Assembly (NCBI RefSeq): GCF_022919575.1
Contig: NZ_CP095071.1
Coordinates: forward strand, 2,108,001 to 2,172,000
Direction: 5' to 3'
Length of the DNA: 64,000 nt
Source of the DNA: Gracilibacillus salinarum
GTDB taxonomy: Bacteria > Bacillota > Bacilli > Bacillales > Amphibacillaceae
Shown in pieces: positions 1 through 9,605 of this stretch. A program made the translations under genes and the position numbers. How positions within the stretch are numbered: position 1 is the first letter of the stretch; the number at the start of each line of letters is the position of its first letter. Under the pieces are notes generated by a model. It made no database searches, was not told the DNA's origin, and was given only the letters and a program-made list of their open reading frames with translations.

Positions 1-704
1 ATATAGCCTACTTTCCCATCAATAATCACCAATTTCCGGTGGTTACGGTGATTGATTTTAAGATTGACCTTTGGAATTAATGGCGGGAAGAATCCTTCTA
101 CCTCTGCACCAGCATGTCGCATTTTGCGGACTAATTTTCTGCTTAATGTTCTCGAACCAAGATCATCATAAAGGAAACGTACTTCCACCCCTTCTTTCGC
201 TTTCCTAATCAATGCTTCTGCAAGTCGGACTCCGAGCTGATCAGACCTTACTATGTAATAAAGTAAATGGATATGGTCTGTCGCTTGTTCGATGTCATCT
301 AATAACGAGTTAAACTTACGATTACCATCTGTAAAAATATTGACTGCATTGTCCTGTGTGAAAATCGCATCATTATTACGCAAATGTAAATAAAATAAAT
401 CCTTATAGGAATACAAACGGGGATCATTAATAAAGAAATCACCGTTCTCTATCTCCCGCAATTGGTGCTGCACAGCTTTTTTTACCCCTAATTTACTTTT
501 GGTATCCCAAGTAAAAATCGTTTTGTTGCTTAACTTTCTTCCAAAAATAAGATATAAAATAAATCCAAATATCGGAATGAAGGTTAACACCATGATCCAA
601 GCCCAAGTCGCTGTGGCATTTTTTCGCTCAAGGAAGATGATAGTTAATGATAAGACAATATTAAATACCAACAAAAAACTGATAATGAGCTGGGTAATCG
701 CCAA
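1..704 (-). CDS. cls: Cardiolipin synthase, N-terminal part (cut by window edge)
   Basis: Makes cardiolipin from phosphatidylglycerol at the membrane. About 234 N-terminal residues are visible. Two hydrophobic segments lie in the first ~65 residues, then the first phospholipase D domain, whose HxK motif (NHRNHRKLVIIDGKVGY) sits at the window edge; the second HKD domain is outside. The start is TTG at 704, preceded by AAAGGAGG at a suitable distance; no ATG fits. Read directly on the minus strand. Family membership is firm; which paralogue (ClsA or YwiE type) cannot be told. Confidence 0.88.
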   Translation of the reverse strand, partial: MAITQLIISFLLVFNIVLSLTIIFLERKNATATWAWIMVLTFIPIFGFILYLIFGRKLSNKTIFTWDTKSKLGVKKAVQHQLREIENGDFFINDPRLYSYKDLFYLHLRNNDAIFTQDNAVNIFTDGNRKFNSLLDDIEQATDHIHLLYYIVRSDQLGVRLAEALIRKAKEGVEVRFLYDDLGSRTLSRKLVRKMRHAGAEVEGFFPPLIPKVNLKINHRNHRKLVIIDGKVGY

Positions 705-785
705 ACGAAAACCTCCTTTTTTAATAAACTCGTCTATTCCTAATATAGCACAATTATGAGCAAGCTAATAGCAATTGCTATTAGC

Positions 786-1241
786 TCAGTCAATACTTAG
801 AGCGTCATCCTCTGCTTGATTTTTTGGCCCTCTTATTTCCAATACGCCATCTTGAAAACTTGCCTTGGCTGTTTTTTTATCGACTGCATATGGTAAGGTG
901 ATCGTCCGCTGTTTGCGTTGCTGTCTTCTTTCCTTATGATGATATTGATATGATTGTTGTTGCTGATCGGTTTCCTCTTCCTGTTCAACGGATACAGATA
1001 TTTGATTGCCTAGCAATTTCAACTTGATCTGTTCTTTTTTTACCCCTGGCAAATCAACACGAACGATCCACTCATCGTCTGTCTCCACAACATCTGCGGG
1101 AATCTGTTTTGGCATCTTTACCTGTTCAAAGAAACTGTCAATCGTTTCCATTACATTGCGATTTGGTTTTTCATAAAGGAATGCATCTAGTTTCTTGATA
1201 AGATCTTCGCCCCACTCATTCTTTCCACCTTTTTGTGACAT
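786..1241 (-). CDS. Hsp20/alpha-crystallin small heat shock protein
   Basis: ATP-independent holdase chaperone, 151 residues. The alpha-crystallin domain covers about residues 45-140, with the typical WIVRVDLPGVKKEQIKL strand region and a C-terminal GVLEIRGPK segment. The middle is rich in Gln and Arg. I choose ATG 1241 because AGGAGG lies 7 nt upstream; an ATG two codons earlier is too close to that site. It follows cls on the same strand but there is no sign of co-transcription. No CIRCE or CtsR box was recognised upstream. Confidence 0.88.
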   Translation of the reverse strand: MSQKGGKNEWGEDLIKKLDAFLYEKPNRNVMETIDSFFEQVKMPKQIPADVVETDDEWIVRVDLPGVKKEQIKLKLLGNQISVSVEQEEETDQQQQSYQYHHKERRQQRKQRTITLPYAVDKKTAKASFQDGVLEIRGPKNQAEDDALSID

Positions 1242-1301
1242 GTTCATCCCTCCTGGTCTCTTTACCCACTTTATCCTATGCATAGCGAACGAAAAATGAT
1301 C

Positions 1302-1396
1302 ATAAAAGGAGACTTCAATTGGTGGGGATTTTTGATCGCCACTGATTGCTGGCGAAGCGTATCGGGGAGTGATCGTCTGTTTATCCCTTGATAAAG
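1302..1396 (+). repeat. Three-hairpin element family, copy 1 (partial)
   Basis: Copy of the ~150-bp element seen about ten times here. It starts with ATAAAAGGAGACTTCAAT and keeps the first inverted repeat and the CGTCTGTTTATCCC part, then ends in TTGATAAAG. The middle and the right hairpin are missing. It lies between the heat-shock gene and the SAM riboswitch promoter. Confidence 0.6.
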
Positions 1397-1448
1397 TTTA
1401 TGTTAAACCGCCAAGATTACTGTTCTTCGCAAAATTCTGATAAATTTG

Positions 1449-1477
1449 TTGACGCTTGGCAATAGATGACTTATAAT
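1449..1477 (+). promoter_or_regulatory. Sigma-A promoter of the S-box gene
   Basis: TTGACG at 1449-1454 and TATAAT at 1472-1477, spacing exactly 17 bp, about 24 bp upstream of the riboswitch. A near-consensus vegetative promoter, so expression is probably set by the riboswitch. Confidence 0.85.
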
Positions 1478-1500
1478 GTAGACAATTCAATAGATACAAA

Positions 1501-1607
1501 CTCTTATTTCGAGCGGCAGAGGGAATAGGCCCTGCGAAGCCCGGCAACCGTCAATTTTTTTGTTGAAAAGGTGCTAAATCCTACAGGTTTGACCTGAAAG
1601 ATAAGAG
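1501..1607 (+). ncRNA. SAM-I (S-box) riboswitch aptamer
   Basis: Binds S-adenosylmethionine and controls the downstream sulfhydrylase gene. P1 is formed by CTCTTAT (1501-1507) and ATAAGAG (1601-1607). Between them are the S-box landmarks: GAGCGGCAGAGGGA, GGCCCTGCGAAGCCCGGCAA, AAGGTGCTAAATCC and the final GAAAGATAAGAG. An intrinsic terminator follows at 1629. When SAM binds, P1 is held and the terminator can form (established S-box mechanism). Confidence 0.96.
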
Positions 1608-1628
1608 GAGGACTGAACTTACATAAGC

Positions 1629-1664
1629 AACCTCTTCTTACTCTCGGTGAGAAGAGGTTTTTTT
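1629..1664 (+). terminator. Riboswitch expression-platform terminator
   Basis: AACCTCTTCT (1629-1638) pairs with AGAAGAGGTT (1650-1659) and runs into seven T residues. The upstream arm can alternatively pair with the GAGGAGG region after the aptamer, the usual antiterminator switch. Confidence 0.9.
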
Positions 1665-1669
1665 ATTAG

Positions 1670-3358
<1,689 letters not shown>

Positions 3359-3408
3359 CTCTCCCTGACTATCGTTATTTATCTCCCCAAGATAAATATA
3401 TATATGTG

Positions 3409-3448
3409 AGACCGCAGGCCATTCCGGTTTGCGGTCTTATGCTTTTTT
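3409..3448 (+). terminator. Terminator after the sulfhydrylase gene
   Basis: AGACCGCA (3409-3416) pairs with TGCGGTCT (3430-3437), followed by ATGC and six T residues. The T tract is slightly displaced, so termination may be imperfect. Confidence 0.75.
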
Positions 3449-3616
3449 ATAACGAATTTTCTTAACACGGTCAGATTATATATGATACAATTCGTATCAT
3501 TTCACAAATTGACTCATTTTCAATCGTTAACATGCATATTCTATAACACATGTTAGCAATCATAAATGGACGGGTATACTTAATAAGGATAAGATTTATA
3601 ACTGTAGGTGTTGACC

Positions 3617-4507
3617 ATGAGGAAAAAGGTATTAATGCTGGTCGTATTACTGATTGCTGCGATCACGGTGGTTGTTTATTTTAATTGGCCATCAGATCCG
3701 CAAGAACATTCAAACACGACCGACGAGACAACAAATAATCAGACAGAATCAGAGGACGAAACCGCTGAAGAGGAACAAACTGAAGAACCAGAAGAAGACA
3801 GCTCGATTTCTTCACACGTCCGTGAGGCAGTGATGGAAGCTCTTCATTTCTTCAAAAAAGATGCACATATTGTCGCTATTGGGGATTCGTTGACACAAGG
3901 TGTTGGAGACGAGGAAGAAAACGGTGGATATGTTGGTGTCTTAGAAGAGCAGCTTGATAACCAGAGCATTAATGTTTCCATCGATAATTTCGGAAAACGC
4001 GGTAATCGTACCGATCATTTATTAAAACGACTGGAACAAGAAGAAATTCAAGATTCCCTTAAAAAAGCTGATACGGTCTTAATTACGATCGGTGCTAATG
4101 ATATCATGAAAATAATGAAGGATAATTTCGTAAACCTTACGGAGGAACCTTTTATTGAAGGACGAGGACCATACGGAGAACGGCTTACAGCTATTTTTGA
4201 TAAGATCACGTCATTACAGCCAGATGCCAAGATTTATTTAATTGGTTTTTTCAATCCATTCGAACAATATTTCGGTGAAATTGAAGCATTAAATCAAATC
4301 ATCACCAGATGGAACAACAAAAGTTTAGAAGTAACCAACCAATTCGAACAGGTGCAATATATACCAATGCAGGACGTTTTTCAGAACGAAACAGAGAATG
4401 TTTACGCTGATGATAATTTCCACCCGAATCATCGTGGCTATCAGTTAATTGCGGAACGTGTTATTACCTATCTGGAAAATAACTTACGACAAGCAGAAGA
4501 AGAATAA
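3617..4507 (+). CDS. ypmR: SGNH/GDSL-family hydrolase, YpmR-like
   Basis: Membrane-anchored esterase/lipase-type hydrolase of 296 residues, substrate unknown. Residues 1-22 form a signal anchor, 30-60 an acidic Glu/Asp-rich linker. The SGNH blocks are all present: AIGDSLTQG (Ser nucleophile), the Gly of GKRGNRTD, TIGANDI (Asn) and DNFHPNHRGY (Asp-His). I prefer ATG 3617, with a weak TAGGTG site upstream; GTG 3608 is the alternative. The next gene is ypmS after a short gap, the same pair as in Bacillus subtilis. Confidence 0.88.
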   Translation: MRKKVLMLVVLLIAAITVVVYFNWPSDPQEHSNTTDETTNNQTESEDETAEEEQTEEPEEDSSISSHVREAVMEALHFFKKDAHIVAIGDSLTQGVGDEEENGGYVGVLEEQLDNQSINVSIDNFGKRGNRTDHLLKRLEQEEIQDSLKKADTVLITIGANDIMKIMKDNFVNLTEEPFIEGRGPYGERLTAIFDKITSLQPDAKIYLIGFFNPFEQYFGEIEALNQIITRWNNKSLEVTNQFEQVQYIPMQDVFQNETENVYADDNFHPNHRGYQLIAERVITYLENNLRQAEEE

Positions 4508-4519
4508 AGGATGACCAAC

Positions 4520-5128
4520 ATGGCAGAAAAAAAAGTGAGGAACTGGAGAAAATTATTTATTACGTTAGTATCGATTAACCTGGCTTTGCTTTTGGCAATT
4601 GTACTGTTTATTTTCTGGCCAGCTCCGAGTGCTGAAGAGCCGGAACAAGTATTTATTGAGGATGAAGCAGGTGCAGAATTCACCATTCGTTCGAGCAAAT
4701 CGAATTTGAACGAACTGGTCAATGCATATATCGATAAATTACCGAAGCTTGGCGAGAATATTCAGTATACCGTTAAATTCGATGAACAAGTACATTTAAT
4801 GGGAACGATTGAGGCTTTTTCAAGTGAAGTTCCCGTCAATATAAAATTCGAACCGCAAGTCCAGCAAAATGGTGACATCATTTTGCAAGCAACCGGAATG
4901 TCTCTTGGCTTATTACGGTTACCAGAGGATCGGATTTTGCAATATGTCAGCAGTCGCGTCGAAACACCGGAATGGATTACGATCGATCCTAAAGAAGAAC
5001 AGATCTACATTGCTGTCACACAAATGAACTTAGACAGCAACTTCCGAGTGCGTGCCCAACAAATTGACCTGGCGAATGACAATATCTCCTTCCGCATTAA
5101 AATTCCTAATGCTACTTTGGGGTTATAG
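4520..5128 (+). CDS. ypmS: YpmS-family (DUF2140) membrane protein
   Basis: Protein of 202 residues and unknown function. One N-terminal membrane segment (about residues 15-35, LFITLVSINLALLLAIVLF) is followed by an extracytoplasmic beta-rich domain with the DUF2140 pattern FTIRSSKSNLNELVNAYI and a C-terminal FRIKIPN strand. ATG 4520 is chosen because AAAGG lies 9 nt upstream; ATG 4511 touches that site. It follows ypmR closely, so an operon is likely. Its 3' end runs into a 21-bp tandem array and a shared terminator. Confidence 0.88.
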   Translation: MAEKKVRNWRKLFITLVSINLALLLAIVLFIFWPAPSAEEPEQVFIEDEAGAEFTIRSSKSNLNELVNAYIDKLPKLGENIQYTVKFDEQVHLMGTIEAFSSEVPVNIKFEPQVQQNGDIILQATGMSLGLLRLPEDRILQYVSSRVETPEWITIDPKEEQIYIAVTQMNLDSNFRVRAQQIDLANDNISFRIKIPNATLGL

Positions 5129-5131
5129 CAA

Positions 5132-5252
5132 GTTTTATGGCCACTTTGACGTGTTTTATGGTCACTTTCGTCTGTTTTATGGCCACTTTTCGATACTTTA
5201 TGGCCACTTCATGCGGTTTTATGGCCACTTTTCATCATTTTATGGCCACTTC
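5132..5252. repeat. 21-bp tandem array, six copies
   Basis: Unit core TTTTATGGYCACTTT begins at 5133, 5154, 5175, 5196, 5217 and 5238: six copies at exactly 21 bp. Each core holds the palindrome TGGCCA (TGGTCA in copy 2), and the 6-bp spacers differ. The array lies between the ypmS stop and the terminator. Because 21 bp is seven codons, one frame stays open across it (FYGHF heptads), but it overlaps ypmS and has no start of its own. Confidence 0.95.
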
Positions 5253-5257
5253 AACAA

Positions 5258-5290
5258 AAATCCCGCTTCCATCGGAGCGGGATTTCTTTT
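5258..5290. terminator. Bidirectional terminator between ypmS and liaR
   Basis: AAATCCCGCT (5258-5267) pairs with AGCGGGATTT (5276-5285). It has T-rich sequence on the plus side and A-rich sequence on the other, so it can serve both convergent genes. Confidence 0.88.
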
Positions 5291-5918
5291 ACAATAAATT
5301 ATTTTGATACACATAGACAGCTGCTTGTGTGCGGTCCTGCACTTCGAGCTTACTGAGGATGTTGCTGACATGTACTTTCGCTGTTTTCAAAGCGATAAAT
5401 AGCTGATCAGCAATCTCCTGGTTTGTCTTCCCTTCAGCAATTAACAGCAGGATTTCCATCTCTCTTTTTGTCAGACTGTCATGAAGCGGCACATCATGAG
5501 AGGAGGAGAACTTCGCCATCATTTTTGCTGTCACTTCTTTTTCCAATACAGACTCTCCATTATAGGTATCACGAATCGCTCTCGCAATCACGTCTGCCTT
5601 GGACGTCTTCAACAGATAGCTGGTGGCGCCTGCTTCTAAGGCAGGATACACTTTGTCATCATCAATAAAACTGGTCACGATTAAGATTTTTGCCTCTGGC
5701 CACTTCGCGATAATCTGCCTGGTCGCTTCAATGCCATCCATCCCGTCCATAACAAGATCCATCAAGATCACATCCGGACGCAAGGATAACGCTAAATCAA
5801 CCGCATCCTGGCCATTTTCCGCTTCAGCGATTACGTCAATATCTTCCTGTGTCGTTAAATATGCACTGACTCCGATCCGAACCATCTCATGATCATCAAC
5901 AAATAAGACGCGAATCAT
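5289..5918 (-). CDS. liaR: LiaR/VraR response regulator
   Basis: NarL/FixJ-type regulator of the cell-envelope stress response, 209 residues. The receiver domain has the acidic pair D8-D9 and the phosphorylation site D54 in DVILMDLVMDG. The LuxR-type HTH is at about 145-205 (LTKREMEILLLIAEGKTNQEIA). It overlaps the liaS stop by 4 bp. In Bacillus, LiaR activates liaI-liaH; that operon lies just upstream here. The family call is strong because liaF and liaS precede it. Confidence 0.94.
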   Translation of the reverse strand: MIRVLFVDDHEMVRIGVSAYLTTQEDIDVIAEAENGQDAVDLALSLRPDVILMDLVMDGMDGIEATRQIIAKWPEAKILIVTSFIDDDKVYPALEAGATSYLLKTSKADVIARAIRDTYNGESVLEKEVTAKMMAKFSSSHDVPLHDSLTKREMEILLLIAEGKTNQEIADQLFIALKTAKVHVSNILSKLEVQDRTQAAVYVYQNNLL

Positions 5919-6952
5919 TCCTTCTCACCTTCTTCGCTCATTAGTGGTACACGAATTTCTATCTTTGTTCCTTCGTTCTCCAAACTGACAATATTGAGAC
6001 GAGCCCCTATTTCAGCAGCACGCTCATACATATTGGTAAGACCGTAGGAGTTATGCTGTTTTTCCTCTACATCAAATCCGATTCCATTATCCGAAATTCG
6101 CAATATAAGAAAATCATCCCGTTCCATTAGCAAAACTTCGACTAATGACGCCTTCGCATGACGTAGTGCATTAGAGATCGCCTCTTGCAAAATCCGGAAC
6201 AGCTGATCTTCCATCCCTTTGTTCACTTCAATTGTTTCTAAGCGCCAATTGATATCCATCGGCACCTTGGCATGGAGTTCTTCAAGTAATTGCTCCATTC
6301 CTTCATTCAATGTTTTGTCTTTTAACAATACTGGTCGTAAATGCAGCAATAATGCACGCATTTCCAGTTGGGCCTGCTGAATCATCGCTTCGATCTGGTG
6401 TAATTGCTTCGTGGTTTTTTCGTCTTGTTCGATATTGGCAGCCAGTACAGCTGACACCAGCATGGACGCGGCAAACAGTTCTTGACTGACGGAATCGTGC
6501 AATTCTCTGGCCAAGCGATTGCGTTCCTCTGAGATGACTTGATTGATGGTCTCTTCCTGTGCCGTTGCTCGTTCTTCAATCAATTTTTGTGTCCGCTTCG
6601 TTTGATCCTGAATGTATTGCTGCACGTCCCTTAAACGACTCAATACATCGGTCATCTCCTCATAGGATACAGGATCGGCAACCGATTGGTTATTTAATAC
6701 ACGATGCAGACTATTTTCGATAAAATGAATGCGACGTTGCCAAACCGCGGCGATAATAATACCGATGACAATACCAAACAAAATAGTGACCGCTGGCATC
6801 ATCAGCACAACTGGAATTTCCATCACTTTATGTGTCCACAGCAGTTGCCAATTATGAATCGGAAATGCTAAATAATAAAAGACGGTCAAAATCAGCAGCA
6901 GCAGGAAAGCGAGTAAAGTCGTCGTCGCAATCATCCTGGTATATAACTTCAT
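5915..6952 (-). CDS. liaS: LiaS/VraS sensor histidine kinase
   Basis: Membrane kinase of 345 residues that senses cell-wall damage, typically by beta-lactams, bacitracin or lipid II binders. Two membrane helices (about 9-30 and 47-70) flank a very short outer loop, as in intramembrane-sensing kinases. A HAMP-like region is followed by a HisKA_3 domain with H152 in RLARELHDSVSQELFA, and a HATPase with DNGIGFD and SYGLTNM. It overlaps liaF and liaR by 4 bp each, so the three are translationally coupled. Confidence 0.94.
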   Translation of the reverse strand: MKLYTRMIATTTLLAFLLLLILTVFYYLAFPIHNWQLLWTHKVMEIPVVLMMPAVTILFGIVIGIIIAAVWQRRIHFIENSLHRVLNNQSVADPVSYEEMTDVLSRLRDVQQYIQDQTKRTQKLIEERATAQEETINQVISEERNRLARELHDSVSQELFAASMLVSAVLAANIEQDEKTTKQLHQIEAMIQQAQLEMRALLLHLRPVLLKDKTLNEGMEQLLEELHAKVPMDINWRLETIEVNKGMEDQLFRILQEAISNALRHAKASLVEVLLMERDDFLILRISDNGIGFDVEEKQHNSYGLTNMYERAAEIGARLNIVSLENEGTKIEIRVPLMSEEGEKE

Positions 6953-7668
6953 CCTCTTCTCACCTCAAGCTTTCCAACGATCATCTGTGTATAGATTTTC
7001 ACTTTTTGGCGAGATTGACGATAGCCTTTTGTTTGCAGCTGGACATGTCGATTGAACACATTTTTCTTCTGATGATCAAAGGCATGGATGTCACCGAAAA
7101 TGACAGAATGATCAATCGTGACTTCGACATCATAAGGGACAATCACTTTAATTTTTCCGGCAAAGTGGCGTATCACCATGACATTCTCTTCATTTGGCAA
7201 CATCGTATTATTTAAATCCACCTGAGTATCACCAATTCCCGACTGGATGTTTAAATCCTGCCAGGAAAAACCGTTTTTCGTTGTCTGGTATTTACCAAAC
7301 CATTTGTTTTGAATCATCTGGTCTTCGTATAACGTCTCTTCGGTGATATCGATAAATTGCGGCAGCCCTTGATTTTCTTTTTGCTTTTGCTGATACCACT
7401 GCCATACCAAATAGATTATAATTGCAAAAATAAAAAAACGTATCGCAAACGTCTGCAGGATCGCAATGATAACGAAGAATACACCACCCCAGAAAATCGT
7501 TTTGCCAGTCGTACTTTTAAAAGATCGTCTGCCGAAATAGATCGCCACCGCTCCGATTGCGATCAAGAAAAGCAGACCTACATCGATGAAAATTAATTCA
7601 ATTAACAAAAATACCGCACCTATGATTAATAATAATTGCATTAAATCATAGCCTGTCTTTTTTGACAT
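6949..7668 (-). CDS. liaF: LiaF, inhibitor of the LiaS/LiaR system
   Basis: Membrane protein of 239 residues that in Bacillus holds LiaS inactive without stress. The first ~95 residues form three to four hydrophobic segments; the C-terminal ~110 residues are the cell-wall-active antibiotics response domain (LNIQSGIGDTQVDL, VMVIRHFAGKIKVIVPYDV). The first gene of liaF-liaS-liaR; the 4-bp overlap couples it to liaS. In Bacillus subtilis liaI-liaH-liaG precede it directly; here liaG is absent and a repeat array separates it from liaH. Confidence 0.93.
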   Translation of the reverse strand: MSKKTGYDLMQLLLIIGAVFLLIELIFIDVGLLFLIAIGAVAIYFGRRSFKSTTGKTIFWGGVFFVIIAILQTFAIRFFIFAIIIYLVWQWYQQKQKENQGLPQFIDITEETLYEDQMIQNKWFGKYQTTKNGFSWQDLNIQSGIGDTQVDLNNTMLPNEENVMVIRHFAGKIKVIVPYDVEVTIDHSVIFGDIHAFDHQKKNVFNRHVQLQTKGYRQSRQKVKIYTQMIVGKLEVRRG

Positions 7669-7744
7669 ATAGGGTCACCCCTTTTTTATTAATGTAAACT
7701 GATGGCTCTTAGAATGAGTTGCCTCGTACGTTGTTTAGAAGCAG

Positions 7745-8020
7745 CCTTGGGATTTGTTTTCTGGCTTTGAGGACAAATGTGATCGGAATTAGTTGAGATT
7801 TGTACTCTTTCTATGCCTTTCGATACAAATCTGCTCGAATGTCTTTGAGATTTGTTTCCTTTCCCTGCCAATCGATACAAATCGAAACGCTCGCTGCCCT
7901 GATTTGTTTCCTTTTCACGTTTTCGATACAAATCTATTCGCATTTTTTTGAGATTTGTGTTCTTTCCCTATCAATCGATACAAATCTCTTTACCTGTCCT
8001 CAAGTTTTGTATCGTTTGTC
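7745..8020. repeat. 52-bp hairpin array, copy in the lia locus (5 units)
   Basis: GATACAAAT-type cores begin at about 7770 (degenerate), 7822, 7874, 7925 and 7977: spacing 52, 52, 51, 52. Each core is preceded by an inverted partner such as GAGATTTGT, so every unit can fold as an 8-11-bp stem with a CTTTC-containing loop, separated by about 18 nt of variable sequence. The array fills the gap between liaH (terminator at 8056) and liaF. No cas genes and no equal-length spacers, so it is not a CRISPR. Confidence 0.93.
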
Positions 8021-8055
8021 GGTAGTATTTATTCCAAGTGCTTTTCCAGACATGA

Positions 8056-8082
8056 AAAGGTGCAGATTTTTTCTGCACCTTT
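8056..8082 (-). terminator. Terminator after liaH
   Basis: AAAGGTGCAG (8056-8065) pairs with CTGCACCTTT (8073-8082). On the minus strand it runs into a short T stretch. It separates the liaI-liaH transcript from liaF-liaS-liaR. Confidence 0.82.
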
Positions 8083-8098
8083 ATAGAATAGCATGTTT

Positions 8099-8728
8099 TT
8101 AGTTAGTTGTTGTAGCTCTTTTTTCTAATTCTTGAAAACGGGCATCCAAAGTGTGCAGGCGGTGCTCTGTTTGAACGCGTTGTTCGATACGCTCAATATA
8201 GCTTTCGAGCTCGGCGAATTTGGATACACTTTTGGAAACTAGCTCTGTTTCGAGCACTTTGTTCATGCCTTGTTTCGTGCGGGCAATATTTTCTCTGCTT
8301 CGTAATTCAAGACGTTTCACATAAAGGTCCTTTAATTTTTGCTTCATTTGCACATATTTTGATTCTAACGTTTCCAAATCTTTTATCGCTTTGTCCGACA
8401 TTTCGTTCAACTGAATGACCCGCGCTTCAAATTGTTCTAATTCCACTTGTGCTTCTTTGGCTAATTCCGCTTCCTGCATTTCTTCTGCTAGTTGAATTTG
8501 ACGCTTGCGTTTTTCTACCATCGTTTTTGCCTGCGTTAATTCTTTTGCGATATCGTGCTTTATTTCATATTGTTTTTCAACTAGTCGTTTAATTTTCTTT
8601 ACTTCCTGCTCGCATTCACGAATATACTGGTTTACATGTGCGATTGGATTTTTTTCCTCTTTCCGATCCATTGCTTCGTGTAAATCTGCCATCACTGTGT
8701 CTTTCATGCGTGAAAATAAGTTTGCCAT
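8099..8728 (-). CDS. liaH: LiaH, PspA/IM30-family membrane-stress protein
   Basis: Cytoplasmic coiled-coil protein of 209 residues that assembles on the inner membrane face during envelope stress. It is helical throughout, with the family N-terminus (LFSRMKDTVMADLHEAMDRKEEKNPIAHV is typical of PspA/LiaH) and long Glu/Lys-rich heptads. It follows liaI by 21 bp, matching Bacillus liaI-liaH, where LiaI anchors LiaH foci. A strong hairpin follows. Confidence 0.92.
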   Translation of the reverse strand: MANLFSRMKDTVMADLHEAMDRKEEKNPIAHVNQYIRECEQEVKKIKRLVEKQYEIKHDIAKELTQAKTMVEKRKRQIQLAEEMQEAELAKEAQVELEQFEARVIQLNEMSDKAIKDLETLESKYVQMKQKLKDLYVKRLELRSRENIARTKQGMNKVLETELVSKSVSKFAELESYIERIEQRVQTEHRLHTLDARFQELEKRATTTN

Positions 8729-8749
8729 TATTTATTCCTCCTTATATGT

Positions 8750-9058
8750 TTACAGCTTGTCCCACTCTAAGTAATCTTCGTATTCTTTCTCTTGCTTCCA
8801 TTTTTTGTATGTGTAATACAACACAACCATTGCAACCACACCGATCAAGGCTGGGATGTTTGAAATCGACATCGATACACCGATCAGAATGACAATCCCC
8901 CACCCAACTTTCGAACCGGTTGTGTCGGCCGTGATGAATTTTTTCACTCCGTAATAAGCAATGACCAGACTGATCAACAGCATAATCATCGGGCCAATAT
9001 TGGCTAGTAAGATAATGGCAGCGATCACCGCTAAACTAATGAGTAGAAATGTTCTCAT
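8750..9058 (-). CDS. liaI: LiaI-like small membrane protein
   Basis: Protein of 102 residues with about four hydrophobic segments and a charged C-terminal tail (YKKWKQEKEYEDYLEWDKL). Position directly upstream of liaH suggests the LiaI role, anchoring LiaH to the membrane; primary sequence alone only shows a small helical membrane protein. RBS GGAAGGAGGG precedes the ATG. The promoter should lie at 9060-9130 and be LiaR-dependent, but I could not define a confident LiaR box. Confidence 0.75.
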   Translation of the reverse strand: MRTFLLISLAVIAAIILLANIGPMIMLLISLVIAYYGVKKFITADTTGSKVGWGIVILIGVSMSISNIPALIGVVAMVVLYYTYKKWKQEKEYEDYLEWDKL

Positions 9059-9161
9059 TGACGTTCCCTCCTTCCATACTTATATGATAGCTTGTCTTGG
9101 CGGAATCAGTAACAGGCTGAGGTTATATTTTGAACTAAGCCTTGGGGCGTATTTTCTATTG

Positions 9162-9190
9162 TTGACAGCAGTAAAAACGGACCATATAAT
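9162..9190 (+). promoter_or_regulatory. Sigma-A promoter of the SnoaL-like gene
   Basis: TTGACA at 9162-9167 and TATAAT at 9185-9190, spacing 17 bp: a full consensus vegetative promoter, 32 bp upstream of the chosen start codon. Confidence 0.9.
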
Positions 9191-9221
9191 GCACATAACC
9201 ATACAGGAAAGGATGCTTTCA

Positions 9222-9596
9222 ATGAATGTTGATGTAAAGGAAAAAGCTGTATCATTTTTACAACTCGTCGTATCAAATAGAATTCGTGAGGCATACCAGC
9301 AATACATAAGTGCTTCATTCCGCCACCATAATCCCTACTTTCCAGGTGATGCAGATTCACTTATGCTGGCGATGGAAGAGAATGCATCACAAAGTCCGGC
9401 AAAAATTTTGGACATTAAACTCGTCATTCAGGAAGTAGAAAAAGTTGTCGTCTATTCCCATATCAGACAGAACCAAGGTGATCCAGGCGCTGCAGCTGTT
9501 CATATCTTTCGCTTTGAAAACGGCAAAATTGTTGAAATGTGGGACATTGGACAGCCTGTTCCGGAAGAAAGTAAAAACGAAAACGGAATGTTTTAA
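9222..9596 (+). CDS. SnoaL-like (NTF2-fold) protein
   Basis: 124-residue single-domain protein of the SnoaL-like family, often annotated as predicted aldol-condensation enzymes. Typical features are the helix-rich N-terminus, FRHHNPYFPGD, and the final strands HIFRFENGKIVEMWDIGQPVPE, which is highly characteristic. Substrate unknown. ATG 9222 is 8 nt after AGGAAAGGA; ATG 9213 touches the RBS. It stands alone behind a consensus promoter, so it is probably constitutive. A repeat element follows. Confidence 0.85.
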   Translation: MNVDVKEKAVSFLQLVVSNRIREAYQQYISASFRHHNPYFPGDADSLMLAMEENASQSPAKILDIKLVIQEVEKVVVYSHIRQNQGDPGAAAVHIFRFENGKIVEMWDIGQPVPEESKNENGMF

Positions 9597-9605
9597 TATA
9601 GAAAA

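Noticed and set aside
5052..5297. 81-residue open frame with FYGHF heptads
   Set aside because: It lies over the ypmS end and the 21-bp array. The openness follows from a period of seven codons, and there is no RBS.
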